A stretch of DNA of 64,000 nucleotides from Cystobasidiopsis lactophilus (lineage: Eukaryota; Basidiomycota; Agaricostilbomycetes; Agaricostilbales; Chionosphaeraceae), in NCBI GenBank assembly GCA_001599975.1, contig BCIO01000003.1, positions 1,364,001 through 1,428,000 on the forward strand. Direction: 5' to 3'. This document shows, piece by piece, positions 43,702 to 54,280 of this stretch. How positions within the stretch are numbered: the first letter of the stretch is position 1; each line of letters starts with the position of its first letter. Under the pieces are notes generated by a model, which saw only the letters and a list, made by a program, of their open reading frames with translations, had not been told where the DNA came from and made no database searches. The position numbers were made by a program, and so were the translations under genes.

Positions 43702-45730
43702 CTAGACTTGCATGTCCAACCAACCCATCCACGTTTGATCAAACTTGAGACGCTGAGACCATTGCCCCAAAAATGGGAACCTCTCTGGCACGTCCTTGAT
43801 GTCGGCCCGGTCGTACAGGTTGATGAATCTCGTGCCCCTCCTAGGTTTCGCCTTCGTGAGAACCTTCGCTGAGACCTGCATACGGCGATAGCGAACCACT
43901 TCGAGGTCTGGAAAGTGTTCCTTGCTGGACAGGATGTTTCTGTGGCGTCTGCAAAGGATCGTGATGTTCAAGAAGCGCAGCCGAGGCATGCTTCTGGGCA
44001 GCAAGTCCTTGAAGAAGAGCCCTTTAGATGCCTGGGGAGAAGGTCAGACTAGATCGGAAAGCGCGGAGACAGCAAACAGACACACGCAACCGCGGTACTC
44101 GAATGCTTCCACTGTGACCGATTCGATGGCTCCGTACAGGGCCAAGAAAGAGCGACAATCCGCGGCTTGAAAATTTTTCTCGACCTTCTGGGTCTTCATT
44201 TCCAGCCTGATCTCCTTGAGGTTTTCGAGAGCTCGGCGGCAGGAAAGCTGGCTTGAAATTTCCGACAACGCAGGCGACTGTTCACAGATGCCAAGGTTTA
44301 AGAATTCAAGAGAAGAACCAGAGTTGTGCAAGAGTGCGGCGAGGTCACGGGCCGAAAGACTGGAGACTCGTAGCGTCAAACACCGAAGGGCAGGGGTGAA
44401 GTTGGATAACGGCGCCGACAGGGCGGACCTGTAGTAAGAGAGCTCAAGATTTGAGAGAGGGCTCGCCCTCGTGAAAGCTGCCAGAAGATCGGCAACAGCT
44501 TCAGAAATGGGCTCCATCTCCTCTTCTTGAGGGCAGTCGGTGGGCGATTGACCCGGCGCTAGATCTGTTTCGACTGCGCATTCCCATCGCACAGTGCATC
44601 GCTTGGCTACAAACGGATCGGGGAGCGTACTCGGGCAGCCATTCCAGCTGACAATCGCCAGATCCTCCGCACTTGAGAACTGATCGATGATATGCTCTAC
44701 GTCGGAGCGGTCAGGCTTATGAGTCCATAGCTCGATGACCGTGTGGTGCCTCATGTGCGTCCTTACGTCCTCAATCTACACAGCTTGCTTCAGCCTTCTG
44801 CTCGGTCAGGATGTGATCCAGAGCTCACAAAGTTCCAACCTCCCAATCTCGGGCATCTCTCTTGGAATTCACAGTCTTCATCGCCGGTCGGCTCATGGGC
44901 CCAAGCCACTTCCAGCTTATCATGTGTATAGGTCAGATTAGCCTCCCAGCCAAGCAGATAAGTGCGAACGCTAATGCTCACCTTCGCGTCGGGTGCATCT
45001 TCCTCGTCGCTCTCTCCTCCTTCCTCTTCGCGACCCTGGTTTTCATTCTCTGCTCTGTCTTCACTTCCAGATCTAGAGGGAGATGGATCCGCGTCCTCCT
45101 CTCGAGAAAGGCGGCCCAAAAAGAGGGGTGAAGGTGGGAGAAAGGGTGGCGCGGCGCTAGTCTCGGTCGTGCGGGCCTTCTTGGGGGATTCGGCGGCCAG
45201 CGGAGTCGTCGCGGCCCTCTTGCCCGAGGACTGGGCGGGCTGATCCCTTTCCGGGCTGGCCACTGTCACCCTGGAGACCGATCGAGAAAGGGCGGGTTGG
45301 GATGCGGGCGTGGAAGGTCGCTGAATCGGAGGGCGGGCCGGAGCTTGGTTTCATCGGAGGCGCGAAGGAAGTATAGAAGGTGAAGCTCTCTGTCGTCAGT
45401 CGGGTCGAAGAGCTTCTCGAGCCTTGTTGAAAGGTGCTCCGATGTCCACGCCTCGCTTTCTGCCGAGAGCTCCTCAATCTCCGCAGCAGACGAGGCCTTC
45501 ACGCCGTCTTCCATTAACCACCTATCGTTCAGCGGGAGTAACGACAGGCGCTTGTGCGTGTCGAGGGATGACTGATCCTTCGGGTCGAACTTCAGAAAGT
45601 TCGTGCCCGAGAACATGCCCTGCCCATGTCTGAGGAGATTGATGACCTTGTGCGAGGGCAAACAGTCCTCCAGGCTGCTGAAGCTCCCTTTCCTTTGATC
45701 GGCGTTGTAAAGCAAGCAATTGAGCTCCAT
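43702..45730 (-). CDS. NCL3: member of the three-module family
   Basis: Starts at ATG 45730, 'MELNCLLYNADQRKGSFSSL', which aligns with the NCL1 start. N-module continues 'SHKVINLLRHGQGMFSG', 'AAEIEELSAESEAWTSEHL', 'ELHLLYFLRAS'. The linker is Pro/Ser-rich with 'SGKRAATTPLAAESPKKART' (probable nuclear signal) and an acidic 'NQGREEEGGESDEEDAPDAK'. The middle module is weak: 'DEDCEFQERCP', 'IELWTHKPD' and 'VSWNGCPSTLP' in place of WEGWP. LRR-like half: 'LSNLELSYYRSALSAP', 'LRCLTLRVSSLSARDLAALL', 'LEFLNLGICEQSPAL', 'LKEIRLEMKTQKVEKNFQ'. Introns near 44756-44810, 44042-44095 and about 45260-45280 (least certain) join frames. It is the most divergent member. Confidence 0.62.
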
Positions 45731-46450
45731 CAGGCGTCGGCGTCCTTGAACCCGACCTTAAAAAGGGCAAAGGCGGGAGGGAACGCGGTCAGACGAGTTC
45801 GCTTGCTTTCTCGTCGACGGGCAAGCTCAGTGAGGGCGTTTGCTAGCCTCTGCGAGACCTTGAGCGAGGGATGCTCGTTGCTCCCGAACGACCTTGCGCA
45901 TGCACGCTGAACCCTTTTTGATGCTCGGCTTCTCCTCTGCTCGTGTGCCATGTGGTTCTCTGCCAATGACCAGACACTTCAAAATGATGATGCTCGTATG
46001 AAAATCTTGCAGCCTTTGGGGATAACCAGCGTTCAGCTCGATTTCGCCACCAACCCGAAATGCCCTCTGTTCGCTCGAATTTGCTGCATCCATCGGTGTC
46101 TTTCTCGCTTGCAAATTACTTGTGTACTCGTGTAGTGATTCCAGTTTGGCAATTGGCCAAGACGCAAACACTTTAAAGTACCGAACGCTTGCTGGCAAAT
46201 AAGCTTTGCTGTCCGCTTTATGGAAATTTGTACCATTTCGGATCAGCGAGCTGCTGTGCGTCCACGAGTCACACTCAACTTAACTCGAGCAAGCGAAATA
46301 TGCCCGCGATGTGCCTGCCGCTTTTGCAAATCATTACGAACACTGGGAATCTCTCGCTTGTGCTTTTTCACTTGGCCACTCCCCTTTGCTTTCTTCGTCC
46401 ACCACACCACTCTTGCATCGCACCTTTCTTTCTAATTCTCTACGAACGCC
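45731..46450. other. Intergenic stretch between NCL3 and the Cys-rich gene
   Basis: About 720 bases, the longest gene-free stretch in the window. It separates two divergent starts. Open frames here are short and not GC-rich at third positions. The last 150 bases before 46451 are pyrimidine-rich. Confidence 0.4.
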
Positions 46451-47285
46451 ATGCATCTCACGCTGCTTGCGATCATCGCTTGGGCGTTGGTCGACACGGC
46501 TGGTGCCAAGTACATGCCCACCAAGGTGCTCACCGCGCACCAGTTGGCAATCAACAAGCGCCAAGTAAGAACGGCGTTGCTACGGCAAAAGCGGGTCAAG
46601 CGCTCTGACTTCGGCTGCGCTGCTGCGTACGTCGTCGTACTTTCCCTCTAGGCCAAGGCTGACCGGGAACAGACCCGCGCCAACGACCCAAGCATGCTCC
46701 TTCTTTGGCGGTCTGTCTACATGCGCCGCCTGCTCGAGCACTTGCGTTGATCTCCGAACAAATGCGAACAACTGTGGCAGCTGTGGAAACGTTTGCGGGA
46801 GTGGCAACATTTGCTCTGGCGGTGTGTGCCGCCCCAACTGCGCGGGTCTCGGCTTGAACCTCGACAGTATCTTGAACGTGTATGCTGATCCATCCTTTAC
46901 TTTGCCCAAGTGGACCGTCTGATTCGAATGATGTCTCGGCAGTTGCCTCTGCCTCGATCTGGGCATTATCAAGATAGGAAACTCCCAGTGCCTCTGTAAT
47001 AGCGCAGTGGGTCTTACATTGAAGTCAGTCGTCCTCACTAGACCTAGCGATTGGTTCTGACATTCGGGCGGCAGTTCATTGGGCACAGCATGCACATGCG
47101 CCAACGCAAACAGCGTCTATGTGGGCGGTTCTTGCGTCACCAAAGCCAACTGTCCATCGGGGTCGACGTACAACGCGGCGACGAATACCTGCACATGTGC
47201 CAACATCTCTCAAGTGGTGTTAAATGGGAAATGCCAATGTCCACCCGGCACGCTGCTCAGTTTGCTCGGCATCTGCCTTCTGTAG
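46451..47285 (+). CDS. Secreted cysteine-rich protein
   Basis: The N-terminus 'MHLTLLAIIAWALVDTAGAK' is a signal peptide. The mature protein has dense cysteines: 'TTQACSFFGGLSTCAACSST', 'NNCGSCGNVCGSGNICSGGV', 'CRPNCAGLG', 'CLCLDLG' and 'CTCANANSVYVGG', 'CPSGSTYNAATNTCTC', ending 'GKCQCPPGTLLSLLGICLL'. Two or three introns near 46870-46930 and 47025-47070 restore the cysteine frame; the first join (46560-46680) is not fully resolved. Spacing resembles EGF-like or adhesin-type repeats, but no defined family is recognised. It lies between NCL3 and NCL4, facing the opposite way. Probably extracellular or wall-associated. Confidence 0.7.
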
Positions 47286-47441
47286 GCAAAAAGCACCTAG
47301 ATGTACAAAGAGAATATCTACAATTGGCATTTGGAAGACCCTTGCTCAACCCACGCCGATTCACCTGGTCGCATCAAAGAGCACCGAGGCCAACTTCGAG
47401 GTCAAAGGGGACGCTTGACCTCGCCCGTCGAACTGAATGCG

Positions 47442-50319
47442 TCAAGGGGAGCCTAGACCAAGTTCCGGGTCAAAGGGGAAGGGCTTGGTCTTGTTCCAGG
47501 GCTTGAAAGCCAGATCGGATCGGCCCACGCTCGTGAAAAGTGGCCCGCATTCGTCCACATAGCGCACGGTCTTGAGCTTGGTATATCGATGCTTTTCGCT
47601 GAACAATGACTGCATAGTGTGGGACAAGGTGGGAAGATTGATGACGACGAGAGTGTGCTGGAAAGCGGCCACCTCGCTAGATTTGGGCCAGCGGAAGACC
47701 GGGACCAGGTAGTCTGCATCGGCAATGTAGGCGTCGTGGTTGATCACGTCGACACTGAGCGTGCGGAGGACTGAAAAGTGTTGTAGGAACGTGAAGCCGG
47801 TCTCGTGAAACTGGGTGTCCGCCTCGGCCGATTTGAGCTCAAGCCGAAGCTCCAACAGCGACTTGTCCACTTTGGCATCCTTGAGCGCTTTGCCCATTTG
47901 CAACAAAGTTGCGCCCGTCCCTTCAGCGCCTGTGTAGATGCCTACGGTCAAGCTCTTCAGACTCTTGCTGCTGTTGACCAGCAGAAAGTAGAGATCGAGT
48001 TCGGATATCATCGACAGGCGCAAGTTGAGGGCCGTGAGATCGCTTTGAAGCGGTCGAAGGGCAGGGGCCTCGGGGACGCTCTTGTAGAACTCGATGTCGA
48101 GCGACTTGATGTTGCACTTGAGCTTCAACCGATTGATCACATCGGTACACAGGTCGCTCAGCTTGGCCATCTTCTCCGGGTTCGGGTTGTCTTCGTCGGA
48201 CTCATACGCTTCCCAGCTGGTCAGCCTTTACGAACGCCGTTAGCTGCAGCAAAAACCTGGAGGCGCGGCAAGGTCTCACTTGAGTTCGTTGACGTGCGAC
48301 AGATCGACACCGGAAGCGATCAGGGTGGTGATCTGGCTACGGTCTGAGCGTCGCATGGGCGAGCCTGGAGGTGGCGCTCGAAGAGAGTTATTGCCGTCAT
48401 GCAGCCAGAGGACGATGTTCTCGACAGGCAGCTTCCTGCGTTTGATATCGGCCAGCTTGTCGTACTTGTACTTGGTGCACTCTCCACAGCCATCACACCC
48501 AACGACCATCTCGATGGGCTAAGAAAACCGGTTAGCTAGAGAGCTGCCTGCAGCAGCAAGTCCACGTACGCGGGACCTAGGTTTCTTGTTGGGCGACGGC
48601 GTCGACGTCGCGTTCCTGGACTTGCGCCAGGAGGGTGTATGCACAAAGGAGGCCGAAGTCCCTTTGGCAGGCACGGACTTGCGCGCTGTTCTGGAGCCGC
48701 CAGCGCCTAGGAGGGTCACGCCGCCACCCTGCCGGGCAGCTTGCGACGAACTGTCTGCCGTCTTGGCTCTCTTGTTGGCTTTCGCGGCCAAAGTGGGCGC
48801 GGGCGGCATTTCTGACTTGCGTCGCTTGCGCTTTCGTTTGGACGAGAAAGTCGGGCCCCATCCCATGGTTCGCGGTGCCGCGGTACTCTTCGCTCTTTTC
48901 GGTTTTGGTGGTTGGACGGGCAGGTCAGGTCGAAGTTGAGCAGACAAAGCAGCATCATCCAGTTCTAAAGTGCTCACGATCAGCTACTGCCACGATTTGG
49001 AACGCATTCAGCCAACCGTCTTCATCCAAGTCCGAGTCTTCGTCTAGTACGATAGGCTCTTGGTGCTCAGCCTCAGGGCTCAGCTCGTCCTCTTCGTCGC
49101 TGGCTCCAGCGGCAGGATCGACTTCCGGTCCCTGCGGCTCCAAAGATGGCGACCGCGAGGGGTGTGGCTCTGTCAAGGTCGACACCCTGCTGAGCGCAGG
49201 GCCAGCCATGTCGGGCGATTCGGCTTCGGCTTTGGTGGGGCGAGAGACGCGCCTCGGAAGGGGTGCCGTGGGGCGAGAGTTTGGAGGTCGTCGAGGCGAG
49301 GAGGTGCTTGGAGGAGACCGAGCGAACAGGAGCAGATGGATTTCTTCAGACCAAAACTGAATCGACGTTTGAGATATCAGTGCTTCAGGCTTGAACGAAA
49401 GACTCACGAACTCGTTAGGCCCCCAAAACGACTCAGCTTGACGCAATTTTTCTGTGCGCCAAGCGTTGGCAGGCGCCTGAAGTTCCGAGATGTCCTCCAG
49501 GGTGAGGGCATCGAGTCCGGTCACTGCAATTTGGTCACCGCCTTTCAAAGCGACCACGCCCAGGTTGTGAAAGAGCTTCATTGCCTGTGCGTCGTTTTCA
49601 TCGAACGGTCGCCCCAAGTGTTCTGCACAACATTTTCGAACGAGCCTGTGGATGGTGCAACGATCTGCACCACGCGGGATGCTGGTGCTGCCCACCGACC
49701 AGTGGCCGTCCTCTCCTGCATCTGCAAATCGAAAAAGCGAAGTTCAGGTCGATGGCGTGGGCTTCTTCATCATTGGGGCGATCACGATCAAGAAAGGGTG
49801 CCGTGAGACGCGAGTGCTGAGGCGAAGAGATGCCTGGAGGAGACCGAGCGAAAAGGAGCAGATGGATCCTTTCAGACGAGAACTTATTGGGGTTTGAGAC
49901 GCAAGTGCTTTGGGCTTGGACGGAAGACTCACGAATTCATTCGTCGCCCACAACGACTCAGCTGGAAGCTGTCCCTTTACGCCGGTGCGCCAAGCGTTGG
50001 CAGGCGTCTGGTGTTTGTATATGTCCTCCAAGCTGAGGGACTCGAGCGCGGTGACAGCAATCTGGTTCTCGTCCCGCAAGGCAACCACGCCGAGGTTTGC
50101 AATGAGCCTCATGGCTTGGGGGTCGCTCTCGTCAAACGGGCGGCCCAAGTGCTCCGCGCAACATTTCCGAACGAGCTTGTGGACAACGCAACGACCACGC
50201 GGGACGCTGGTGCTGCCCACAGACCAGTGGCCGTCCTCTCCTGGGTCTGCAAATCGAAAAGCGAAGTTCAGGTCGATAGTGTGCGCATCTTCATCATTTT
50301 GGCGATCAGGATCAGACAT
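47442..50319 (-). CDS. NCL4: three-module family member with a duplicated N-module
   Basis: The ATG at 50319 opens N-module A: 'IDLNFAFRFADPGEDGHWSV', 'VVHKLVRKCCAEHLGRPFD', 'LSLEDIYKHQTPANAWRT'. A splice at NEF leads to 'RIHLLLFARSPPG'. A second splice (about 49735-49800) enters N-module B in frame at 'AGEDGHWSVGSTS', then 'IHRLVRKCCAEHLGRPFDEN' and 'LTLEDISELQAPANAWRTEK'. A basic linker has 'SSKRKRKRRKSEMPPAPTLA'. The middle module is 'IEMVVGCDGCGECTKYKYD', with 'SWEAYESDEDN' in the WEGWP position. LRR-like half: 'IKSLDIEFYKSVPEAP', 'LTALNLRLSMISELDLYFLL', 'LELRLELKSAEADTQFHET'. Other introns are near 48980-49025, 48520-48570 and 48225-48280. An alternative is that module A is a separate remnant. 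Confidence 0.62.
49259..50319 (-). repeat. Adjacent direct duplication of about 530 bp (49259-49790 and 49795-50319)
   Basis: The two blocks match base for base over long runs. Anchors: 'tctgcaaatcg' at 49721 and 50246; 'gcgccaagcgttgg' at 49456 and at 49987; 'agcgaa..aggagcagatgga' at 49321 and 49847. The offset is 525-531, with small indels. Each block carries the whole N-module including its intron, so the duplication is at DNA level. It is the source of the tandem N-modules of NCL4. Confidence 0.9.
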
Positions 50320-50627
50320 AGGGACACTTTGGGCTCGACACGAAGGTCCTCTGAGAGCTGACCTCGTTGGGCAAGGAAGACAAGAGGTCCAGGCGAGCGA
50401 TTTAATTTATGCACGGCGGGGAACGCCACTCATGGTCTGTGTTGGCTTCAATTCCCGCCCATCAACTTTGTAGGCATGTATTGCAGTATAAAAGGGAAGA
50501 TGTGGGTCGTACGTCCGATGGCAAGAACACCTCGACGAGTTTAGAGCCAAGTTAAGCGTGATAGGAGCGAGGCACAGAGCGGAAAGTGAAGCGGTATGAA
50601 AGCCATAACGTGAGAGTGTTGAGCGTT

Positions 50628-52432
50628 CTATCCGTATCGTTGCAAATAGTCGGAAATCTGTTGGGCCCGAGAGGTCAACCATGGCCTGGAATGCAACGCG
50701 CGTTGCCAACTCACTTTGAGCGCGCCATTCCGGATGGCGTCTTGGAGCTGGGAAACGTCGTCGAAGCCAGCAGACTGCATGGCCGCCCGGGCCATTTGCT
50801 TGGCTTGGACTTCGAGGCCAGCGAGGGATTCGACGCCCAAGATGCCCTCCTCCACTTGCTGCGCTTCATCGTCTTCAATGCCAAAGTACTGCGTTCAATG
50901 GAGCCAATCAGCATGAGTGAAAAAGGCGCTGATAATGCACAACGCACCTGGTTGGAGGAGATTGCGGTGGCGCCAGAGAACTCGCGGAGGCGCGATTGGG
51001 CCTGGCGCGAAGCCTCGGGATCGTAGGCATTGCGGCCAAAGTACTGGTCAGAGGAGATAGACTTTTGGTTGGTGAACTTGTCCCTGGCATAGGTGAGCGT
51101 CTCCTCGGCGCGGTCTGCCAGCGCGGCCAAGCGGTCAGTGAGCGCCACCGTCGCGACAAAATTGAGGACACCTAACGCACCGTCATAGCCTTTGGCTTTG
51201 CGATCTGCAGCTTTCCTCGCCGCTTCTGACAGGCGGGCCGACTCTGCGCCGCTCACGCCAGCAATCTGCCCAAAGCCCAGCTTGCGTCCCATGCCCAACC
51301 TCTCGGTGTCGCTCTCTTTCCTAGCGTGGGTGGGTCGGGAGCCATTAGAGGAAGAAGTGGCGAGCCTGGCTTGCTCTACAGCGGCCGAGGCAGCCAACGC
51401 AGCGGCCTGAGCTTCAGCTTCCTGGGCCTCCCTAACAGAGTCGTAGCCGAGCTTCTTGACGCGCTCCTCCTCTTCTCTGGCCTTGCGCTCGGCCTCTTCG
51501 AAGTTGATGGCCACAGCCTTTTTAGCTCCCAGCTTGGCCCGGCCTGACGGCGCCGTAGTGCGAGCTGCTCCCAAAGCGGAAGTGCGGGTGGCCGAAGAAG
51601 CGGCAGAGGAGGCCGATCGAAGGGCCGACGAGCTGACCGTGCGGGAGGCAGGTGGTGCTGGTGCCACTGCAGGGGTAGCGGCGGGCGAATTGCCGGCAGG
51701 GGACGGTGCTCGAGGTGTGGCTGGGCGCGACGAGTTGGGGGTGAAGGAGATGAGCGGAGGAGCGATGGTGGGCGTCAGAGCCGGGGAGCCATTGGTGGGT
51801 GTCTTGGGCTTGTCCCAGGTGTTGAAAAAATCCTCATCCTTGGTCGCCGTGGTGGGCGAGAGGGTCGGGGCGGACATGCCCTCGACAAAGACCTTGCGAG
51901 GGCCGAACGCCGCCAGGTCTGCGGCTGCCCTACGCGCGAGCTCCTCCTTGTACTTGTCGGCGGCCTGGCAGGTGTACTTGTCCTTCACGTTGGCCGAGGG
52001 CGAGTAGGAGCCTGGGTGGCGAGCCAAGAACTCGGCGAAGCTGGCATTGCCGCCGACCTTCATGGTTCGCAGTTGGCCATACTGCCACGTGTCCAGATTG
52101 GTGGACCGGACGAAGGAGACGTGCACGCCAAAGTTGCGGTGGTTGCTGGAGCAGTCGAGGCTGGGCGAGAGCAGCAACGTATCAGCGAGTGGAAATCTCA
52201 TGCTTGCCTGGCATCGCGCCCTCACCAAATGTACACGCCAAACGTTACTGAGGACCAGGTGGGGTTCTTGGCTTGGCAGTCGAAGCACATCTGCAGCCAC
52301 AGACGCGGTCAGGACCAGCGCGATTTGCAGGAGCGCACAGCGAAGAGGCCCGACCTTGTTGCCCTTTTGCTGCTTGAGCACCTTGAACAAGGCGTCGCTC
52401 TCGGCCTTGACCGCGTACTCCTTGGACTCCAT
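50628..52432 (-). CDS. GLO3: ArfGAP Glo3 (COPI retrograde transport)
   Basis: GTPase-activating protein for Arf1 on COPI vesicles between Golgi and ER. The ArfGAP finger C-x2-C-x16-C-x2-C is assembled as 'CFDCQAKNPTWSSVTFG', 'VYICLDCSSNHRNFGVHVSF', with the catalytic Arg in 'HVSFVRSTNLDTW'. 'RTMKVGGNASFAEFLARHPG' completes the domain. A Ser/Pro/Ala-rich BoCCS-like region follows, then a coiled 'EERVKKLGYDSVREAQEAEA'. The C-terminal Glo3 motif shows as 'QKSISSDQYFGR' and 'TAISSNQYFG'. The end after the last intron is 'ISDYLQRYG'. Introns are near 52290-52360, 52185-52245, 50890-50950 and 50660-50715. ATG at 52432. Confidence 0.92.
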
Positions 52433-52594
52433 CTCTTATACAAATTATGAAGAAGAGCAGGAGGGCCGGTGCGGAAGGAGAGCAAGCTTGCAGGCACCTT
52501 CAGTGGGACTTCAGACGCACGGCGCCACATTTGGTATGGTCTGGTTCTGACCGGCTCGCAAGCTATACACAAAGCGCGTGGGCTTTGCTGCTAT

Positions 52595-53925
52595 CTACAA
52601 AGCCTCTGGTGAGTCTTGGAGGCTAGGCGTATCGGCGATGCGATAAACCAGCTTGACCCCGCTGACCTTGTTCTCTTGAAGCAGCTGGATGCCTTCGTCG
52701 ACCGAGTCCAGACCCTTTGGCATGAGCTGGACCACGTTGGGTTTTAGGCAGCCCTGCGCCAACCAAGCTGCGAAATGGCAGTACCACTTGGTGGCAAATT
52801 CCGAGTGCTGGAGATGTTTGGTGGGCTCTTCCCTATTGAGAGGGTAGGCTTGGCCAACTCGTATCATGGGCTCCAAGTTGACGTGGTCGATTTTGATGGC
52901 TTCGGGGCGCAAGACGACCCCTACCTCGCCCTTTCCACCGTGCGCCTTGACCGCCTTAGCCAAAAGCCCAGCAAGCATGTGCTGAGAGTCGGGGGTCGCC
53001 ACTGCGTCGAAGATCTTGTGGATCTGAAGCTCTTCCAGCCGTCGCCCCAATGTCGTCTTGAAATCAGCCGACCGATAATCTATAAGCTCGTCGGCCCCCA
53101 TCGACTTTGCAAGCTCCTGCGAGTTGCCAGCAGTCCCCAGGACTTTGAAGCCAGCTAGTTTGGCCAGCTGGACTGCAAAAGTGCCGACGGAGGAAGCCGC
53201 TCCATTGACGCAAATCCACTGATGAGTGGGGTGCGGTGGATGGCGTGGCAAAGGGAGGTTCAAGCGAACGAAAAGACCTGGCTTTCTTGTCAGCCTGATA
53301 CAGAATGTAGAAGAAGAAAGTCTTGGTGGACGGACCAATGGCAGCGGTCATTACGGCGAGCGGCAAGGTGGCGGCGTCTTCGAACGTGACGCTGTCGTGT
53401 AGCGGAAAACAGCAGTTTCTGGGAAACTGCTGTCAGCAGAACGGTCTGACGCAATCGAAGCCACGAAAGCTCACACTGGCGCCAGAGAATACTCTTGATA
53501 CGCGCCAAAGTCCGAATGCGTTCTCACTAGGCGCCAAGGCATGGCTCAGCTTTGGAGGCGGAAAGGGATCACCAAACGAGCATACTCCTTGTGAACGCTG
53601 CCACTCTCTGTCCAACCTCAAAATCCTCTGGTACACCGGGGCCCGAGGCGGCGATCGTGCCGCTCACATCGTTGCCTTCGCACGGCGTCAGAACTCTGGC
53701 TTGCCTCAGCTTTCAGATGAACCTGCCTTCAACGACGTCTTGCCAGTCATCAAATGACATCGACTTCCAGTCCTTGGGATTGCTGGCCACGGCCACATTT
53801 TTAATGAGAACCTCCCCACGGCGCGGCTTGGGGATCGGCCGCCTCGTAGCATAGCGCCTCGTCTTGTTGGACAAAATGGCATACTGCGTGCCGTCAAGCT
53901 CAACTGCAGGCCGTTGGGATGCCAT
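52595..53925 (-). CDS. MDR-family oxidoreductase (quinone oxidoreductase / enoyl reductase-like)
   Basis: NADPH-dependent medium-chain dehydrogenase/reductase without structural zinc. The GroES-like half is 'IPKPRRGEVLIKNVAVASNP', 'DWKSMSFDDWQDVVEG', 'LTPCEGNDVSGTIAASGP'. The Rossmann half is 'WICVNGAASSVGTFAVQLAK', 'LAGFKVLGTAGNSQELAKSM', 'GADELIDYRSADF'. The C-terminal part ends 'LLQENKVSGVKLVYRIADTP'. This layout fits the zinc-independent trans-enoyl reductase / quinone oxidoreductase group common in fungi. At least four introns are needed, and exon borders in 53.25-53.75 kb are rough. The ATG at 53925 begins 'MASQRPAVELDGTQYAIL'. Substrate unknown. Confidence 0.82.
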
Positions 53926-54280
53926 CAGGTTCAAAGCGCGTCGCTGTTTTGTGAAAGACCATCGGTTTGCCACCAGTCTTCCTTTCCCAGATCTTCCTAT
54001 CTCACTTATGGTCTCCTTTGCTAGCTTTGAGGTGTGATCGCAGGCGGGACGCGTTCTAGCTGCAAAATTTGCTAAATCGCGAGAATTTGGATGGCGCGGC
54101 CTCGAGTCCTAAACATTGCCAAAACATGCCAAGGCAAACCAACTCCACAATGCAAGATGAATGAGCCCTGAAGGGAAGGGGCATGCGTATAAGTAGAGCG
54201 CCGGGGAGAAGAAAATGCGAAGAAGGTCGTGAGGGGTGACGGGGGCGTGATAAATTCGAAGTGGCCAAAACGCCATATCT
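53926..54280. other. Intergenic stretch, no gene seen
   Basis: About 355 bases between two minus-strand genes, holding the promoter of the MDR gene and the 3' end of the WSC gene. No coding frame is convincing. Confidence 0.45.

Noticed and set aside
21583-50319. Crinkler-type effector header as a firm call for the NCL N-module
   Set aside because: Only the order of strands and helices is reminiscent. No diagnostic header motif was matched, so it is kept as a hypothesis only.
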